This document shows, piece after piece, positions 9,869-20,284 of a stretch of DNA of 64,000 nt. How positions within the stretch are numbered: position 1 is the stretch's first letter; the number at the start of each line of letters is the position of its first letter. The translations under genes and the position numbers were made by a program. Below the pieces are notes generated by a model that searched no databases, was not told where the DNA came from, and saw only the letters and a program-made list of their open reading frames with translations. This stretch comes from Billgrantia ethanolica (GTDB lineage: Bacteria; Pseudomonadota; Gammaproteobacteria; Pseudomonadales; Halomonadaceae): assembly GCF_021404305.1 (NCBI RefSeq), contig NZ_JABFTX010000001.1, forward strand, positions 1,612,001 through 1,676,000, written 5' to 3'.

Positions 9869-10352
9869 CAATATGCGCGACCTGCCACACCGAGCGGGAC
9901 ATGATCTTCTCGTTGAGCAGTTCGGGGTGGTCGTCGAAGGGGTAAATGACGAACAGCGGTCCCTGGTCGCGTACTCGAAGTGGCTCGCCATCCAGGGTCA
10001 TTGCCAGTATCACGTCGTACTGTTCGAAGTCGTCGACCGGGATGCTGGCACTGTAATCGTTCAGCGCCACCACTCGCAGCATCTCGCCCTGGGCTACCAC
10101 GGCATCCAGGACATCGCGCCCCAGCGGACCGGCAAAGGTGACCTGGCCGTCGTGCCAGGGGGTATGAGTGCTGATCGTATGCTGGGGCATGGCTTCCAAC
10201 ATGTCGCGATCGAACAGCGCCGCGCCCTCCCCGTTGGTCACGCCGATGCTGCCGGTGATCGTCAGTATGACTCGCCCTTCCGGCGCATCGAGGGCATGCC
10301 CCGTAATGGCCACCAGGCACATCAACAAGCCACATGAGAGTGCGCTGCGCAT
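9852..10352 (-). CDS. Small periplasmic protein of the molybdopterin-oxidoreductase-like family
   Basis: 166 residues. The signal peptide [20 protein letters not shown] is followed by a short domain with [52 protein letters not shown] and [17 protein letters not shown]. These blocks recall the short oxidoreductase molybdopterin-binding-like proteins often found beside hybrid sensor kinases in gammaproteobacteria; I recognise the family from memory only. No cofactor cysteine is present in the mature part, so it is probably a ligand- or partner-binding protein rather than an enzyme. AGGAAT precedes the ATG. It overlaps the kinase gene by 17 nt and likely supplies its periplasmic input. Confidence 0.75.
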   Translation of the reverse strand: MRSALSCGLLMCLVAITGHALDAPEGRVILTITGSIGVTNGEGAALFDRDMLEAMPQHTISTHTPWHDGQVTFAGPLGRDVLDAVVAQGEMLRVVALNDYSASIPVDDFEQYDVILAMTLDGEPLRVRDQGPLFVIYPFDDHPELLNEKIMSRSVWQVAHIDVLAE

Positions 10353-10383
10353 GGCAGGATTCCTATCGGTTCTTCATATGACG

Positions 10384-10433
10384 AGTATACGGCAGTAATG
10401 CCTGCCGAGCAGTCACCCAGTCAACGTTGACTG
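10384..10433 (-). promoter_or_regulatory. Promoter region of the sensor locus with 16-bp palindrome
   Basis: On the minus strand a strong -10 TATACT (10384-10389) lies 31 bp before the start codon at 10352. Upstream is the perfect palindrome CAGTCAACGTTGACTG (10418-10433), placed about where an activator or repressor would bind. No good -35 hexamer is found at 17 bp, which fits an activator-dependent promoter. Inference only. Confidence 0.4.
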
Positions 10434-10476
10434 CGACTCGGCCCAAGCCGACAGAGGGAATCAGAGCGACGAAGAT

Positions 10477-10552
<76 letters not shown>

Positions 10553-10589
10553 ACGACGTGGCGGGAAAGGACTTCCCACGGAGTGGTAG

Positions 10590-10659
10590 TAGCTGATGGC
10601 TCTTCACCAAAAGCTGATGGCTCTTCACCAAAAGCTGATGGCTCTTTACCAATAGCTGA

Positions 10660-10665
<6 letters not shown>
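10590..10665. repeat. 21-bp tandem repeat derived from the tRNA-Asn 3' end (3.6 units)
   Basis: Units at 10590-10610, 10611-10631, 10632-10652 and a partial unit at 10653-10665. Each contains AGCTGATGGCTC on the plus strand, i.e. GAGCCATCAGCT on the transcribed minus strand, where GAGCCA equals the last six bases of the mature tRNA. The partial unit overlaps the 3' end of tRNA-Asn copy 2. Units differ by only one to three bases. The array fills most of the spacer between tRNA-Asn copies 2 and 1. Confidence 0.9.
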
Positions 10666-10735
<70 letters not shown>

Positions 10736-10765
10736 ATGATGTGCGTCATGATCAGCGTGCGTTCG

Positions 10766-10841
<76 letters not shown>

Positions 10842-10862
10842 ATGGCCGTGAACACGGTGCGT

Positions 10863-10890
10863 AGTATACGGATCGCCCACGTAAGGTCAA
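10863..10890 (-). promoter_or_regulatory. Sigma70 promoter of the tRNA-Asn array
   Basis: On the minus strand TTGACC (-35, 10885-10890), a 16-bp spacer and TATACT (-10, 10863-10868), 21 bp before the 5' end of tRNA-Asn copy 3. Confidence 0.8.
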
Positions 10891-10936
10891 GGGCGTATCT
10901 TGGCGGAAACCCTGTCAGGGTAGGTATATAACGCAA

Positions 10937-10968
10937 GACGCCCGATCGAGATGACTCGATCGGGCGTC
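10937..10968 (-). terminator. Hairpin after the minus-strand tRNA-Met
   Basis: Perfect 13-bp arms GACGCCCGATCGA and TCGATCGGGCGTC with a 6-nt loop, 10 bp beyond tRNA-Met. The following minus-strand bases (TTGCGTTATATA) are only partly T-rich. It separates tRNA-Met from the tRNA-Asn promoter. Confidence 0.7.
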
Positions 10969-10978
10969 CTGTCGTAAC

Positions 10979-11055
10979 TGGTGGCTACGCCCTGATTTGA
11001 ACAGGGGACCCCATCATTATGAGTGATGTGCTCTAACCAGCTGAGCTACGTAGCC
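10979..11055 (-). tRNA. tRNA-Met (CAT), elongator type, second copy
   Basis: 77 nt with CCA, acceptor GGCTACG/CGTAGCC and anticodon CAT. It differs from the copy at 1481-1557 in one D-arm base (AGCTGG versus AGTTGG) and in the T-loop (TTCAAATC versus TTCGAGTC). It lies in the opposite orientation to that copy. Confidence 0.95.
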
Positions 11056-11090
11056 AGGCGGCACGAAGGCAGGCCTTCGCGACGCGCTGA

Positions 11091-11119
11091 ATTATGCATG
11101 AACCACTTCTCTCAGGCAA
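11091..11119 (-). promoter_or_regulatory. Sigma70 promoter of the second tRNA-Met
   Basis: On the minus strand TTGCCT (-35, 11114-11119), a 17-bp spacer and CATAAT (-10, 11091-11096), about 35 bp before the tRNA 5' end. Confidence 0.65.
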
Positions 11120-11145
11120 GACTGATACTGCCTGGCTTTTTATTG

Positions 11146-11159
11146 ATTGAACGTTCAAT
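11146..11159 (+). promoter_or_regulatory. Putative BetI operator
   Basis: Perfect 14-bp palindrome ATTGAACGTTCAAT flanked by A/T runs, 72 bp before betI. E. coli BetI binds a similar ATTGAACGT-type dyad in the bet control region, and BetI autoregulates, with choline relieving repression. The site assignment is by position and resemblance. Confidence 0.65.
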
Positions 11160-11231
11160 AAAAAAATGCCAGACTCGAATCTACCTTTATATGCCACATG
11201 CCAGTCACGGCGAAGGGTCAAGGAGTCAACG

Positions 11232-11848
11232 TTGCCCAAGACAGGAATGGAACCCATTCGACGCAGCCAGCTCATCCAGGCGACCATGGCGGCCATCGAC
11301 GAAGTCGGCCTGGCCGATGCCACCGTGCTGAGAATTGCGCGGCATGCCGGGGTTTCGGCCGGCATCATCAGCCACTATTTCGGCGGCAAGGACGGCCTGC
11401 TCGAAGCCACCATGCGCCAGATCCTCAGCGATCTCGGCCAGGCCGTGGCTGAGCGTCGACTCCGCCTGGCCGATGGCTCCCCGCGCGACCATATCGCCGC
11501 CATCATCGACGGCAACTTCGATCGCAGCCAGATTTCCGGTCCCGCGGCCAAGACCTGGCTCGCCTTCTGGGCCAGCAGTATGCACAGACCCCAGTTGCAA
11601 CGACTGCAGCACGTCAACGACCAGCGCCTCTACTCCAACCTCTGCTTCCAGTTCCGACGGCTGATGCCGCTGAACGAAGCAAGAGATGCCGCCCGCACCC
11701 TGGCGGCCATGATCGACGGCCTGTGGCTGCGCGGCACCTTGAGCCCCGATGGGTTGGATACCGAGCGCGCCCGGCGCCTGGCCCACGCCTGCCTCGACAA
11801 GTTGCTGGCCGGCCACGACACCTCCGCAGCGTCACCCAAGGAGACAGC

Positions 11849-11852
<4 letters not shown>
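11232..11852 (+). CDS. betI: Choline-responsive TetR-family repressor BetI
   Basis: 206 residues from a TTG at 11232, preceded by AAGGAGT at 6-nt spacing; the resulting [15 protein letters not shown] aligns with the start of E. coli BetI, while the longer frame from 11166 does not. N-terminal Tet[24 protein letters not shown]. The C-terminal ligand domain contains the BetI-typical [14 protein letters not shown] and ALIDGLWLR-like segment. It represses the glycine-betaine synthesis genes in the absence of choline. The stop overlaps the betB start (ATGA), so the operon is translationally coupled. Confidence 0.95.
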
Positions 11853-13318
<1,466 letters not shown>

Positions 13319-13328
13319 GGAAATCGCC

Positions 13329-15020
13329 ATGCCCCAGATTCGTGAATTCGACTACGTCATCATCGGCGCCGGCTCCGCCGGCAACGTGCTCGCCGCCCGC
13401 CTCACCGAGGACACAGGCGTCAGCGTGCTGCTGCTCGAAGCCGGCGGCCCCGACTACCGCTTCGACTTTCGCACCCAGATGCCCGCCGCCCTGGCCTACC
13501 CGCTGCAGGGCAAGCGCTATAACTGGGCCTTCGAGACCGATCCCGAGCCGCACATGAACGGCCGCCGCATGGAGTGCGGCCGCGGCAAGGGGCTGGGCGG
13601 CTCGTCGCTGATCAACGGCATGTGCTACATCCGCGGCAATGCCCTGGACTACGACAACTGGGCCAGCCTGGCCGGTCTTGCCGACTGGCGCTACGCCGAC
13701 TGTCTGCCCTATTTCCGCAAGGCCGAGTGCCGCGACATCGGCGCCAACGCCTACCACGGCGGCGATGGCCCGGTGCACGTGACCACGCCCAAGGAGGGCA
13801 ACAACGAGCTCTACCGCGCCTTCGTCGATGCCGGCGTGCAGGCGGGCTATCCCGAGACCGAGGACGTCAACGGCTACCGGCAGGAGGGCTTCGGCCCCAT
13901 GGACCGTTTCGTCACCCCCAAGGGGCGCCGCTCCTCCACCGCGCGTGGCTATCTCGACCAGGCCAAGGGGCGCGACAACCTCACCATCGAGACCCACGCC
14001 ACCACCGACGTGATCGAGTTCGAGGGCAAGCGCGCCGTGGGCGTGCGTTACCTGCGCCGCGGCCAGACCCAGCAGGTGCGCGCCCGCCGCGAAGTGCTGC
14101 TGTGCGCCGGGGCCATCGCCTCGCCGCAGATCCTGCTGCGCTCGGGGATCGGTAACCCTGAACACCTGCGCGAGTTCGACATTCCCGTGGTGCACGAGCT
14201 GCCCGGGGTCGGCGAGAATCTGCAGGACCACTTGGAGATGTACATCCAGTACGAGTGCAAGCAGCCGATCAGCCTCTACCCGGCGCTGAAGTGGTTCAAC
14301 CAGCCGAAGATCGGCGCCGAGTGGCTGCTTCTCGGCAGCGGCGTCGGTGCCAGCAACCAGTTCGAGTCGTGCGCTTTCATTCGCACCCATGACGCGGAGC
14401 CCTGGCCCAACCTGCAGTATCACTTCCTGCCCATCGCCATCAGTTACAACGGCAAGAGCGCGGTGCAGGCCCATGGTTTCCAGGCTCACGTGGGCTCGAT
14501 GCGCTCCGAGAGCCGCGGGCGCATTCGCCTCACCTCGCGCGATCCCGAGACCGCTCCCAGCATCCTGTTCAACTACATGGCCAAGGAGAAGGACTGGCAG
14601 GAGTTCCGCGACGCCATTCGTCTGACACGCGAGATCATCGCTCAGCCGGCCATGGATCCCTACCGGGGTCGTGAGATCTCACCGGGGCCGGACGTGCAGA
14701 GCGACGAGCAGCTCGACGCCTTCGTGCGCGAACACGCCGAGACCGCCTACCACCCCTGCGGCAGCTGTCGCATGGGCGAAGGCGACGACGCCGTGGTCGA
14801 CGGCCAGGGCCGGGTGCATGGCCTGGAAGGGCTGCGCGTGGTCGATGCCTCGCTGTTCCCGGTGATCCCCACCGGCAACCTCAACGCACCGACCATCATG
14901 CTGGCCGAAAAGATCGCCGACCGCATCCGCGGCCGCGAGCCGCTGCCGCCCTCGGATGCGCCCTACTTCGTGGCCGGAGACAGTCCGGCCAGGCGAGAAC
15001 CCCAGCGACGCCTAACCTAG
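13329..15020 (+). CDS. betA: Choline dehydrogenase
   Basis: 563 residues from ATG 13329, 10 bp after betB; the in-frame extension upstream overlaps betB and is a shadow. GMC oxidoreductase: FAD-binding [17 protein letters not shown] at the N-terminus, GMC signature [15 protein letters not shown], and the C-terminal catalytic region with [10 protein letters not shown] and [17 protein letters not shown]. It is membrane-associated and oxidises choline to betaine aldehyde, passing electrons to the respiratory chain. No betT choline transporter is adjacent here. A hairpin terminator follows. Confidence 0.97.
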   Translation: MPQIREFDYVIIGAGSAGNVLAARLTEDTGVSVLLLEAGGPDYRFDFRTQMPAALAYPLQGKRYNWAFETDPEPHMNGRRMECGRGKGLGGSSLINGMCYIRGNALDYDNWASLAGLADWRYADCLPYFRKAECRDIGANAYHGGDGPVHVTTPKEGNNELYRAFVDAGVQAGYPETEDVNGYRQEGFGPMDRFVTPKGRRSSTARGYLDQAKGRDNLTIETHATTDVIEFEGKRAVGVRYLRRGQTQQVRARREVLLCAGAIASPQILLRSGIGNPEHLREFDIPVVHELPGVGENLQDHLEMYIQYECKQPISLYPALKWFNQPKIGAEWLLLGSGVGASNQFESCAFIRTHDAEPWPNLQYHFLPIAISYNGKSAVQAHGFQAHVGSMRSESRGRIRLTSRDPETAPSILFNYMAKEKDWQEFRDAIRLTREIIAQPAMDPYRGREISPGPDVQSDEQLDAFVREHAETAYHPCGSCRMGEGDDAVVDGQGRVHGLEGLRVVDASLFPVIPTGNLNAPTIMLAEKIADRIRGREPLPPSDAPYFVAGDSPARREPQRRLT

Positions 15021-15062
15021 GAAACGCTGCACAGCTGCCTGCGGCTCTTAGCCTCGCCACTC

Positions 15063-15094
15063 AGCGCCCTGCCACCGAGCAGGGCGCTCTCATT
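15063..15094 (+). terminator. Terminator after betA
   Basis: Arms AGCGCCCTG (15063-15071) and CAGGGCGCT (15080-15088) followed by CTCATTT. It closes the bet operon. Confidence 0.75.
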
Positions 15095-15147
15095 TGGCGT
15101 GCGTCTCAGGACTGGCCAGCACCAAGGAGATCGGCTAGGCTGACACA

Positions 15148-15165
15148 TTCAAACAACTGTTCTAA
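15148..15165 (+). promoter_or_regulatory. Possible PsrA/FadR-type operator upstream of fadE
   Basis: TTCAAACAACTGTTCTAA lies 27 bp before fadE. Gammaproteobacterial PsrA sites resemble TTCAAACA-N2-TGTTTGAA; the left half matches fully, the right half has two mismatches. Plausible because fadE genes are common PsrA targets, but the regulator gene is not in the window. Confidence 0.4.
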
Positions 15166-15192
15166 ACGCGATCCGAAACACGGAGACGAGGC

Positions 15193-17640
15193 ATGCTCAC
15201 CCTGATACTCCTGATCCTCACCGTCGTCGGCATGCTGGCGCTGATGCGGCGCGAGGCCGGCGCCGTACCGACCCTGGCGCTGCTCGGCGTGCTCGGCCTG
15301 GCAGGGCTGCTGCTGGGTTCGCCCGTGCTGGGCGTGCTGCTGCTGCTCGGCGCGGCAGCGGTGGCCATGGCCGGCCTGCCGGCGCTGCGCATCCACTGGC
15401 TCAGCCCGCGCCTGTTCGCCATGTTCAAGCGCGTCTCGCCCAAGGTCTCGGATACCGAGCGCATCGCGCTGGAAGCCGGCACCGTGGCCTGGGACGGCGA
15501 GCTGTTCTCGGGCCGTCCCCAGTGGGACAAGCTGATGAGCTACCACGACGACGGCCTGACCGAGGAGGAGCGTAGCTTTCTCGAGCAGCAGTGCTCGGTG
15601 GCCGCCGGCATGTGCAACGCCTGGGAGATCGCCAAGGAGCGTGCCGACCTGCCGGAGGAGCTGTGGCAGTACCTGAAGAAGGAAGGCTTCTTCGGCATGA
15701 TCATTCCCAAGGAATACGGCGGCCTGGGCTTCTCCGCCAAGGCGCAGTCGCTGGTGCTGCAGAAGCTCTCCATCAGCGAGACGCTGATGGTCACGGTGGG
15801 CGTACCCAACTCTCTGGGTCCCGGCGAGCTGCTGCTCAAGTACGGTACCCAGGCGCAGAAGGATCACTTACTGCCACGCTTGGCCGACGGCCGTGAGATC
15901 CCCTGTTTCGGCCTCACCGGCCCCCGCGCCGGCTCCGACGCCACCTCGCTGCCCGACACCGGCATCGTGTGCAAGCAGATGGTCGATGGCAAGGAGGTGT
16001 TGGGCCTGCGTCTCAACTTCGAGAAGCGCTGGATCACCCTGGCGCCGATCGCCACTGTAGTGGGCCTGGCCTTCCGCCTGTTCGACCCCGACCACCTGCT
16101 GGGCGAGGAAGAGGACCGCGGCATCACCCTGGCGCTGGTGCCGCGCAACACCGCCGGCATGGAGATCGGCCGCCGCCACCACCCCATCGGCAGCCCGTTC
16201 CTCAACGGCCCGATCAAGGGCAAGGATGTCTTCGTCCCGCTGGACACCATCATCGGCGGCACCGAGATGATCGGTCAGGGCTGGCGCATGCTGGTGGAGT
16301 GTCTCTCCATCGGCCGCTGCATCACCCTGCCATCCGGCGCCAGCGGCACCGCGCGCTACGCCCTGGGCTGGACCGGCGGCTTCGGCCGCATCCGCCGCCA
16401 GTTCAACGTGCCGGTGGTCGAGATGGAGGGCGTGCAGGAACCGCTGGCGCGCATGGCCGCGCTGGGCTACATCGCCCAGGCAGCGGTCTACCAGACCGCC
16501 AACACCATCGACCGCGGCGAGAAACCGGCGGTGCCCTCGGCGATCCTCAAGAGCCAGCTCACCGAGTTCCAGCGCATCGTGCTCTCCGATGCCATGGACA
16601 TCCACGGCGGCAAGGCGGTCACACTGGGTCCACGCAACTACCTGGGCATCGGCTACAGCGCCAACCCGGTCGCGATCACGGTGGAGGGGGCCAACATCAT
16701 GACCCGCAACCTGATGATCTTCGGTCAAGGCGCCATCCGCTGCCATCCGTTCGTGCTCGAAGAGCTGGCGGCCTCCGACAGCAACGACCTCAAGGCCTTC
16801 GACCGCGCCTTCTTCGGTCATGCCGCGCTGGTCTTCGGCAACGCCGCCCGCGCCTTCACCATGGGGTTCGGTATCGGCAAGCCCACGGTGCCCTTCGATG
16901 AAGTCGCCGCGCCCTATGCCCGCGACATGGCAAGACTCTCTGCCGCCTTCAGCCTGTGCGCCGACGCCGCCATGGCCAGCCTGGGCGCCGCGCTCAAGCA
17001 GCGCGAGATGATCTCGGCGCGCCTGGGTGACGTGCTCTCCAACCTCTACCTGGCCTCGATGGTGCTCAAGCACTGGCAGGAGGGTGACAAGGTCGAGGGC
17101 GAAGCCGCCCTGCTCCACTACAGCTGCACCCACCTGCTGCAGCGCGCCGAGCAGGCCTTCGACGAGCTGTTCGACAACCTGCCCAACCGCGCGCTGGCCG
17201 GCGTGCTGCGCGCCGTGACGATGCCGCTGGGACGGCGCTGGAAGCGCCCCGCCGACCATCTGACCCGCGAGATCGCCCAAGCCGTATCGCGCGATACCCC
17301 GCTGCGCACCAAGCTGATCGCGGCGGCCTGGCAGGGCGACGATGGCGTCAAGGACAATCCGCTGGCCCACTACAACGCCCTGCTGGCCGACTACGACCGC
17401 GCCGAGGCGCTCTACCGCACGGTCAACAAGGCCTACGCCAAGGGCGAGCTGCCACGTCAGGCGCTGCACCCCGAGGTACGCCTGGAGGCCGCACGGGAGA
17501 AGGGTCTCGTCAGCGAGGAGGATGCCGAGTTCATGCGCCGATTCGAAGCCGAAGTCCTCGAGCTGCTCAGCGTGGACGACTTCGACTACGACGAGTTCGC
17601 CACCGACAAGGCAAAAATCCTGCGCCACAACGCGGCGTAA
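15193..17640 (+). CDS. fadE: Acyl-CoA dehydrogenase FadE
   Basis: 815 residues, almost exactly the length of E. coli FadE (814). Hydrophobic N-terminus with about three membrane segments (residues 1-65), then the acyl-CoA dehydrogenase N-terminal, middle and C-terminal domains: PKEYGGLGFSAKAQS, CFGLTGPRAGSDATS (FAD/substrate region), and DIHGGKAVTLGPRNYLG with catalytic-loop VEGANIMTRNLMIFGQG, then the FadE-specific C-terminal extension (DUF1974). It performs the first step of fatty acid beta-oxidation, FAD-dependent formation of trans-2-enoyl-CoA. Monocistronic between two terminators. Confidence 0.96.
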   Translation: MLTLILLILTVVGMLALMRREAGAVPTLALLGVLGLAGLLLGSPVLGVLLLLGAAAVAMAGLPALRIHWLSPRLFAMFKRVSPKVSDTERIALEAGTVAWDGELFSGRPQWDKLMSYHDDGLTEEERSFLEQQCSVAAGMCNAWEIAKERADLPEELWQYLKKEGFFGMIIPKEYGGLGFSAKAQSLVLQKLSISETLMVTVGVPNSLGPGELLLKYGTQAQKDHLLPRLADGREIPCFGLTGPRAGSDATSLPDTGIVCKQMVDGKEVLGLRLNFEKRWITLAPIATVVGLAFRLFDPDHLLGEEEDRGITLALVPRNTAGMEIGRRHHPIGSPFLNGPIKGKDVFVPLDTIIGGTEMIGQGWRMLVECLSIGRCITLPSGASGTARYALGWTGGFGRIRRQFNVPVVEMEGVQEPLARMAALGYIAQAAVYQTANTIDRGEKPAVPSAILKSQLTEFQRIVLSDAMDIHGGKAVTLGPRNYLGIGYSANPVAITVEGANIMTRNLMIFGQGAIRCHPFVLEELAASDSNDLKAFDRAFFGHAALVFGNAARAFTMGFGIGKPTVPFDEVAAPYARDMARLSAAFSLCADAAMASLGAALKQREMISARLGDVLSNLYLASMVLKHWQEGDKVEGEAALLHYSCTHLLQRAEQAFDELFDNLPNRALAGVLRAVTMPLGRRWKRPADHLTREIAQAVSRDTPLRTKLIAAAWQGDDGVKDNPLAHYNALLADYDRAEALYRTVNKAYAKGELPRQALHPEVRLEAAREKGLVSEEDAEFMRRFEAEVLELLSVDDFDYDEFATDKAKILRHNAA

Positions 17641-17660
17641 GTTCGGTCAGCCCCCTACCC

Positions 17661-17687
17661 AACCCCGGCCCAGCGCCGGGGTTTTTC
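17661..17687 (+). terminator. Rho-independent terminator after fadE
   Basis: AACCCCGGC (17661-17669), short loop, GCCGGGGTT (17675-17683) running into TTTTT. It lies just before the convergent anion transporter stop. Confidence 0.85.
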
Positions 17688-17697
17688 GTTTCTTCTC

Positions 17698-19554
17698 CTA
17701 CAAAGGCCACACCAGAAGGATCATCGGAATCGCCACCGCCATGACGATCAGCTCCAGCGGTAGGCCCATTTTCCAGTAGTCGCCGAAGCGATAGCCGCCG
17801 GGCCCCATCACCAGGGTATTGGACTGATGCCCGATGGGCGTGAGAAAAGCACAGGAGGCACTGACCGCCACCACCATCAGGAAGGGGTCGATGGACGCAT
17901 CGAAACCGTTGGCCAGGCTGACGGCAATCGGCGCCATCAGCACCGCCGCCGCCGCATTGTTGATCACATCGGAGAGCATCATGGTGGTGACGAACAGCAG
18001 TATCAGGATCGACACGGTGGGCCAGGTACCCCCCAGCTCCAGCAGGCTGTTGGCAATGAGCGCCGCGCCGCCGCTGGTTTCGAGCGCCGTGCCCACGGGG
18101 ATCATGGCGCCCAGCAGGATGATCACCGGGCCGTCGATGGCCTGATAACCGTCTCGCAGCGGCAATACGCCGATCAGCAGCGTGACCAAGGCCGCCAGGG
18201 CAAGCGCGACGGCATTGGGCAGGATATCCAGCAGCATGGCGGCGATGGCCAGGGCAAAGATGCCGAGAGACACCAGCAGCATGCGCGGCTGCCCCAGGGT
18301 TAAGTTACGCCTGGCCAGGGGCAGGCAGCCCAACGTTGCCAGGCTCTCGCTCAGATTGCTCTCGCCGCCCTGCAGCAACAGCACGTCACCGGGGCGAAAA
18401 CGGATATCGCGCAGGCGCTGGCGCAGGCGGCTGCCGTCCCGGGCCACCGCCACCAGATGCATGCCGTACTGGTTGTGCAGCCGCAGTTGGGTCACGGTAC
18501 GGTTGACCATGATCGAGTCGTTGCGCACCACCGCCTCGACCAGCTCCAGTCCCTCGGTATCAAGACCGTTGGATTTGGTATTCTCGGTATCCGGCAGGCT
18601 AGCGTCCCGCTGCAGCTGCCCACCCTCTTTCGCCTCGGCGCGATCTTGCTCGAGGATTTCCTCCTGCGGGTCGATTCCCACCCGCAGGCCGGCCTTGTCC
18701 TCGAGCAGTTTCATCTCTTCCGGCCCCGCCTCCACCAGCAGGACATCCCCCTCTTTCAGCGCGCCGAGGAAGGCATGCCCGGCGTAGCGCTGCTCACCGC
18801 GCAAGACCGCCAGAACCGGCAGCGTCTCCTCGAGTTCACGCTGCAGCTCGCGCAGGGTCCAACCGAGCGCCTTGGCCTCCTCGTCCACCCGGACTTCGAC
18901 CAGATAGTGACTGATATCGAACATACCCTCGGTGGACGCATTGCCGGCGCGCTGCGGCACCAGCCGCCAGCCCAGCAACACGATGAACACCAGCCCCGCC
19001 AGGGCAACTGCGGCACCGACGGGGAAGAAGGAGAACATGCCGAAGGTCTCTCCGGTTACCGAGCCGCGGTAAGCAGAGATGATAATGTTCGGCGGGGTGC
19101 CGATCAGCGTCATGAGACCGCCGAGCAGCGAGCCGAAGGCCAGTGGCATGAGCAGCAGCGAGGGCGAGGTGTCGTGTTCACGCGCCAGGCGCATGGCCAC
19201 CGGCAGCAGCAGCGCCAGAGCGCCGACGTTGTTCATGAAGCCGGACAGCACCACCACCGTGGCGGTGAGCGCCACCAGTTGCAGGAACAGCCGGTCGCCG
19301 ACCTTGAGCACCTGCTCGGCGATGACATCCACCACGCCGGAGCGCTCGAAGCCGCGGCTGAGCACCAGCACGGCGGCCACGGTGATCACCGCGGGATGAC
19401 CGAAACCGTAAAAAGCCTCCTCGCCCGGCACCAGCCCCAGGATCACGCAACCCAGCAGCGCGGAGAGCGCCACCAGATCGTAGCGAAAGCGCCCCCAGAC
19501 GAAAGCGGCCAGCGTCAGCCCCAGCACAATGAAAACCAGCGTATGGTCGGCCAT
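17698..19554 (-). CDS. SLC13/DASS-type anion transporter with two RCK_C (TrkA-C) domains
   Basis: 618 residues from ATG 19554, with GGGAGCG upstream. Architecture: N-terminal membrane half (~1-190, including FMNNVGALALLLPVA and GSLLGGLMTLIGTPPN), a cytosolic insert of about 230 residues with two RCK_C-like modules (around LLVEAGPEEMKLLEDKAG and LLLQGGESNLSE), and a C-terminal membrane half with INNAAAAVLMAPIA and SCAFLTPIGHQSNTLVMGPG. The TPPN/NAA motifs are the substrate/Na+ sites of this family. Members with RCK inserts move sulfate, dicarboxylates or related anions; the substrate here cannot be read from sequence. The gene stands alone. Confidence 0.88.
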   Translation of the reverse strand: MADHTLVFIVLGLTLAAFVWGRFRYDLVALSALLGCVILGLVPGEEAFYGFGHPAVITVAAVLVLSRGFERSGVVDVIAEQVLKVGDRLFLQLVALTATVVVLSGFMNNVGALALLLPVAMRLAREHDTSPSLLLMPLAFGSLLGGLMTLIGTPPNIIISAYRGSVTGETFGMFSFFPVGAAVALAGLVFIVLLGWRLVPQRAGNASTEGMFDISHYLVEVRVDEEAKALGWTLRELQRELEETLPVLAVLRGEQRYAGHAFLGALKEGDVLLVEAGPEEMKLLEDKAGLRVGIDPQEEILEQDRAEAKEGGQLQRDASLPDTENTKSNGLDTEGLELVEAVVRNDSIMVNRTVTQLRLHNQYGMHLVAVARDGSRLRQRLRDIRFRPGDVLLLQGGESNLSESLATLGCLPLARRNLTLGQPRMLLVSLGIFALAIAAMLLDILPNAVALALAALVTLLIGVLPLRDGYQAIDGPVIILLGAMIPVGTALETSGGAALIANSLLELGGTWPTVSILILLFVTTMMLSDVINNAAAAVLMAPIAVSLANGFDASIDPFLMVVAVSASCAFLTPIGHQSNTLVMGPGGYRFGDYWKMGLPLELIVMAVAIPMILLVWPL

Positions 19555-19645
19555 GCCCCGCTCCCTGTGGTGGCCCGTTCGCTTCAGCACACCAGTCGCA
19601 CGCAAAAAAATCCAGCCTTTTCTATGACTTCGGGTCACTGCCATG

Positions 19646-19670
19646 AAAAAAACCCGGCCGGGGCCGGGTT
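19646..19670 (-). terminator. Terminator of the aminotransferase/CMD operon
   Basis: AACCCGGCC-GG-GGCCGGGTT palindrome followed on the minus strand by a run of seven T. It separates the CMD-like gene from the SLC13 transporter. Confidence 0.85.
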
Positions 19671-19710
19671 GAGAAGTGCTGGCACATGCCTGGAACGGGC
19701 AGCCTCGGCC

Positions 19711-20274
19711 TCACGGCTCGTTGAACGGCAGTGGCACCTCCGTATCGCGGCGCACCGCGAAGACGTTCAGGGTCATGGCCACCAGGGCGTAGTAGCCAAA
19801 CACCCCCACCAGTTCGACCACCGCGGGTTCGCCGAAAGCCTCGACGGCTTCGGCATAAAGTGCCGCGTCGACGCGTCGGGTAGCGTAGAGCGTGCTGCCC
19901 AGACGGTAGATCAAGCGCTCATCGTCGCGCTCGAAGGGCGGCTCCTGTCCCGTGCGCAGTGCTTCGATCACCGCGTCGGTGACCCCTGCCTCGCGGGCGA
20001 TGGGCTCGTGGATCTGCCACTCGGCCTGAGACCGCCACCAGGCAGCGGTGACCAGGATCGCCAGTTCGGTCAGGCGAAGCTCCAGCCGCGTGCCGTAGCG
20101 GCAGAAGGCACCCAGCTGCTGGGCATGATCGGCCAGGCCCGGGCTGTGGATCCAGGCCAGGAAGGGGCCGTCCAGGTTACCGCGCGGGCCGCTGAGGATC
20201 TCCTCCAGCACGCGGCGCTGCTCGCTGTCGAGGCGCGTCTCGTCGAGTGGGGTCAGGCGGGATTCGATGGCCAT
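19711..20274 (-). CDS. Carboxymuconolactone decarboxylase-like protein
   Basis: 187 residues from ATG 20274 (AAGGAGA 5 nt upstream). The motif block LRLTELAILVTAAWWRSQAEWQIHEPIAREAGV is typical of the CMD/AhpD-fold family, here quoted only for its middle His and Glu positions within about residues 67-98. The CxxC pair of peroxidase-active AhpD is absent, so it is not an obvious alkylhydroperoxidase; it is probably a decarboxylase-like or unassigned enzyme. It starts 10 bp after the aminotransferase stop and is surely co-transcribed with it, which suggests that it acts on the same amino compound pathway. Confidence 0.8.
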   Translation of the reverse strand: MAIESRLTPLDETRLDSEQRRVLEEILSGPRGNLDGPFLAWIHSPGLADHAQQLGAFCRYGTRLELRLTELAILVTAAWWRSQAEWQIHEPIAREAGVTDAVIEALRTGQEPPFERDDERLIYRLGSTLYATRRVDAALYAEAVEAFGEPAVVELVGVFGYYALVAMTLNVFAVRRDTEVPLPFNEP

Positions 20275-20284
20275 GCGCGTCTCC

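Noticed and set aside
15868..17628. Long minus-strand open frame opposite fadE
   Set aside because: It mirrors codon positions of fadE, and the encoded sequence shows no family features.
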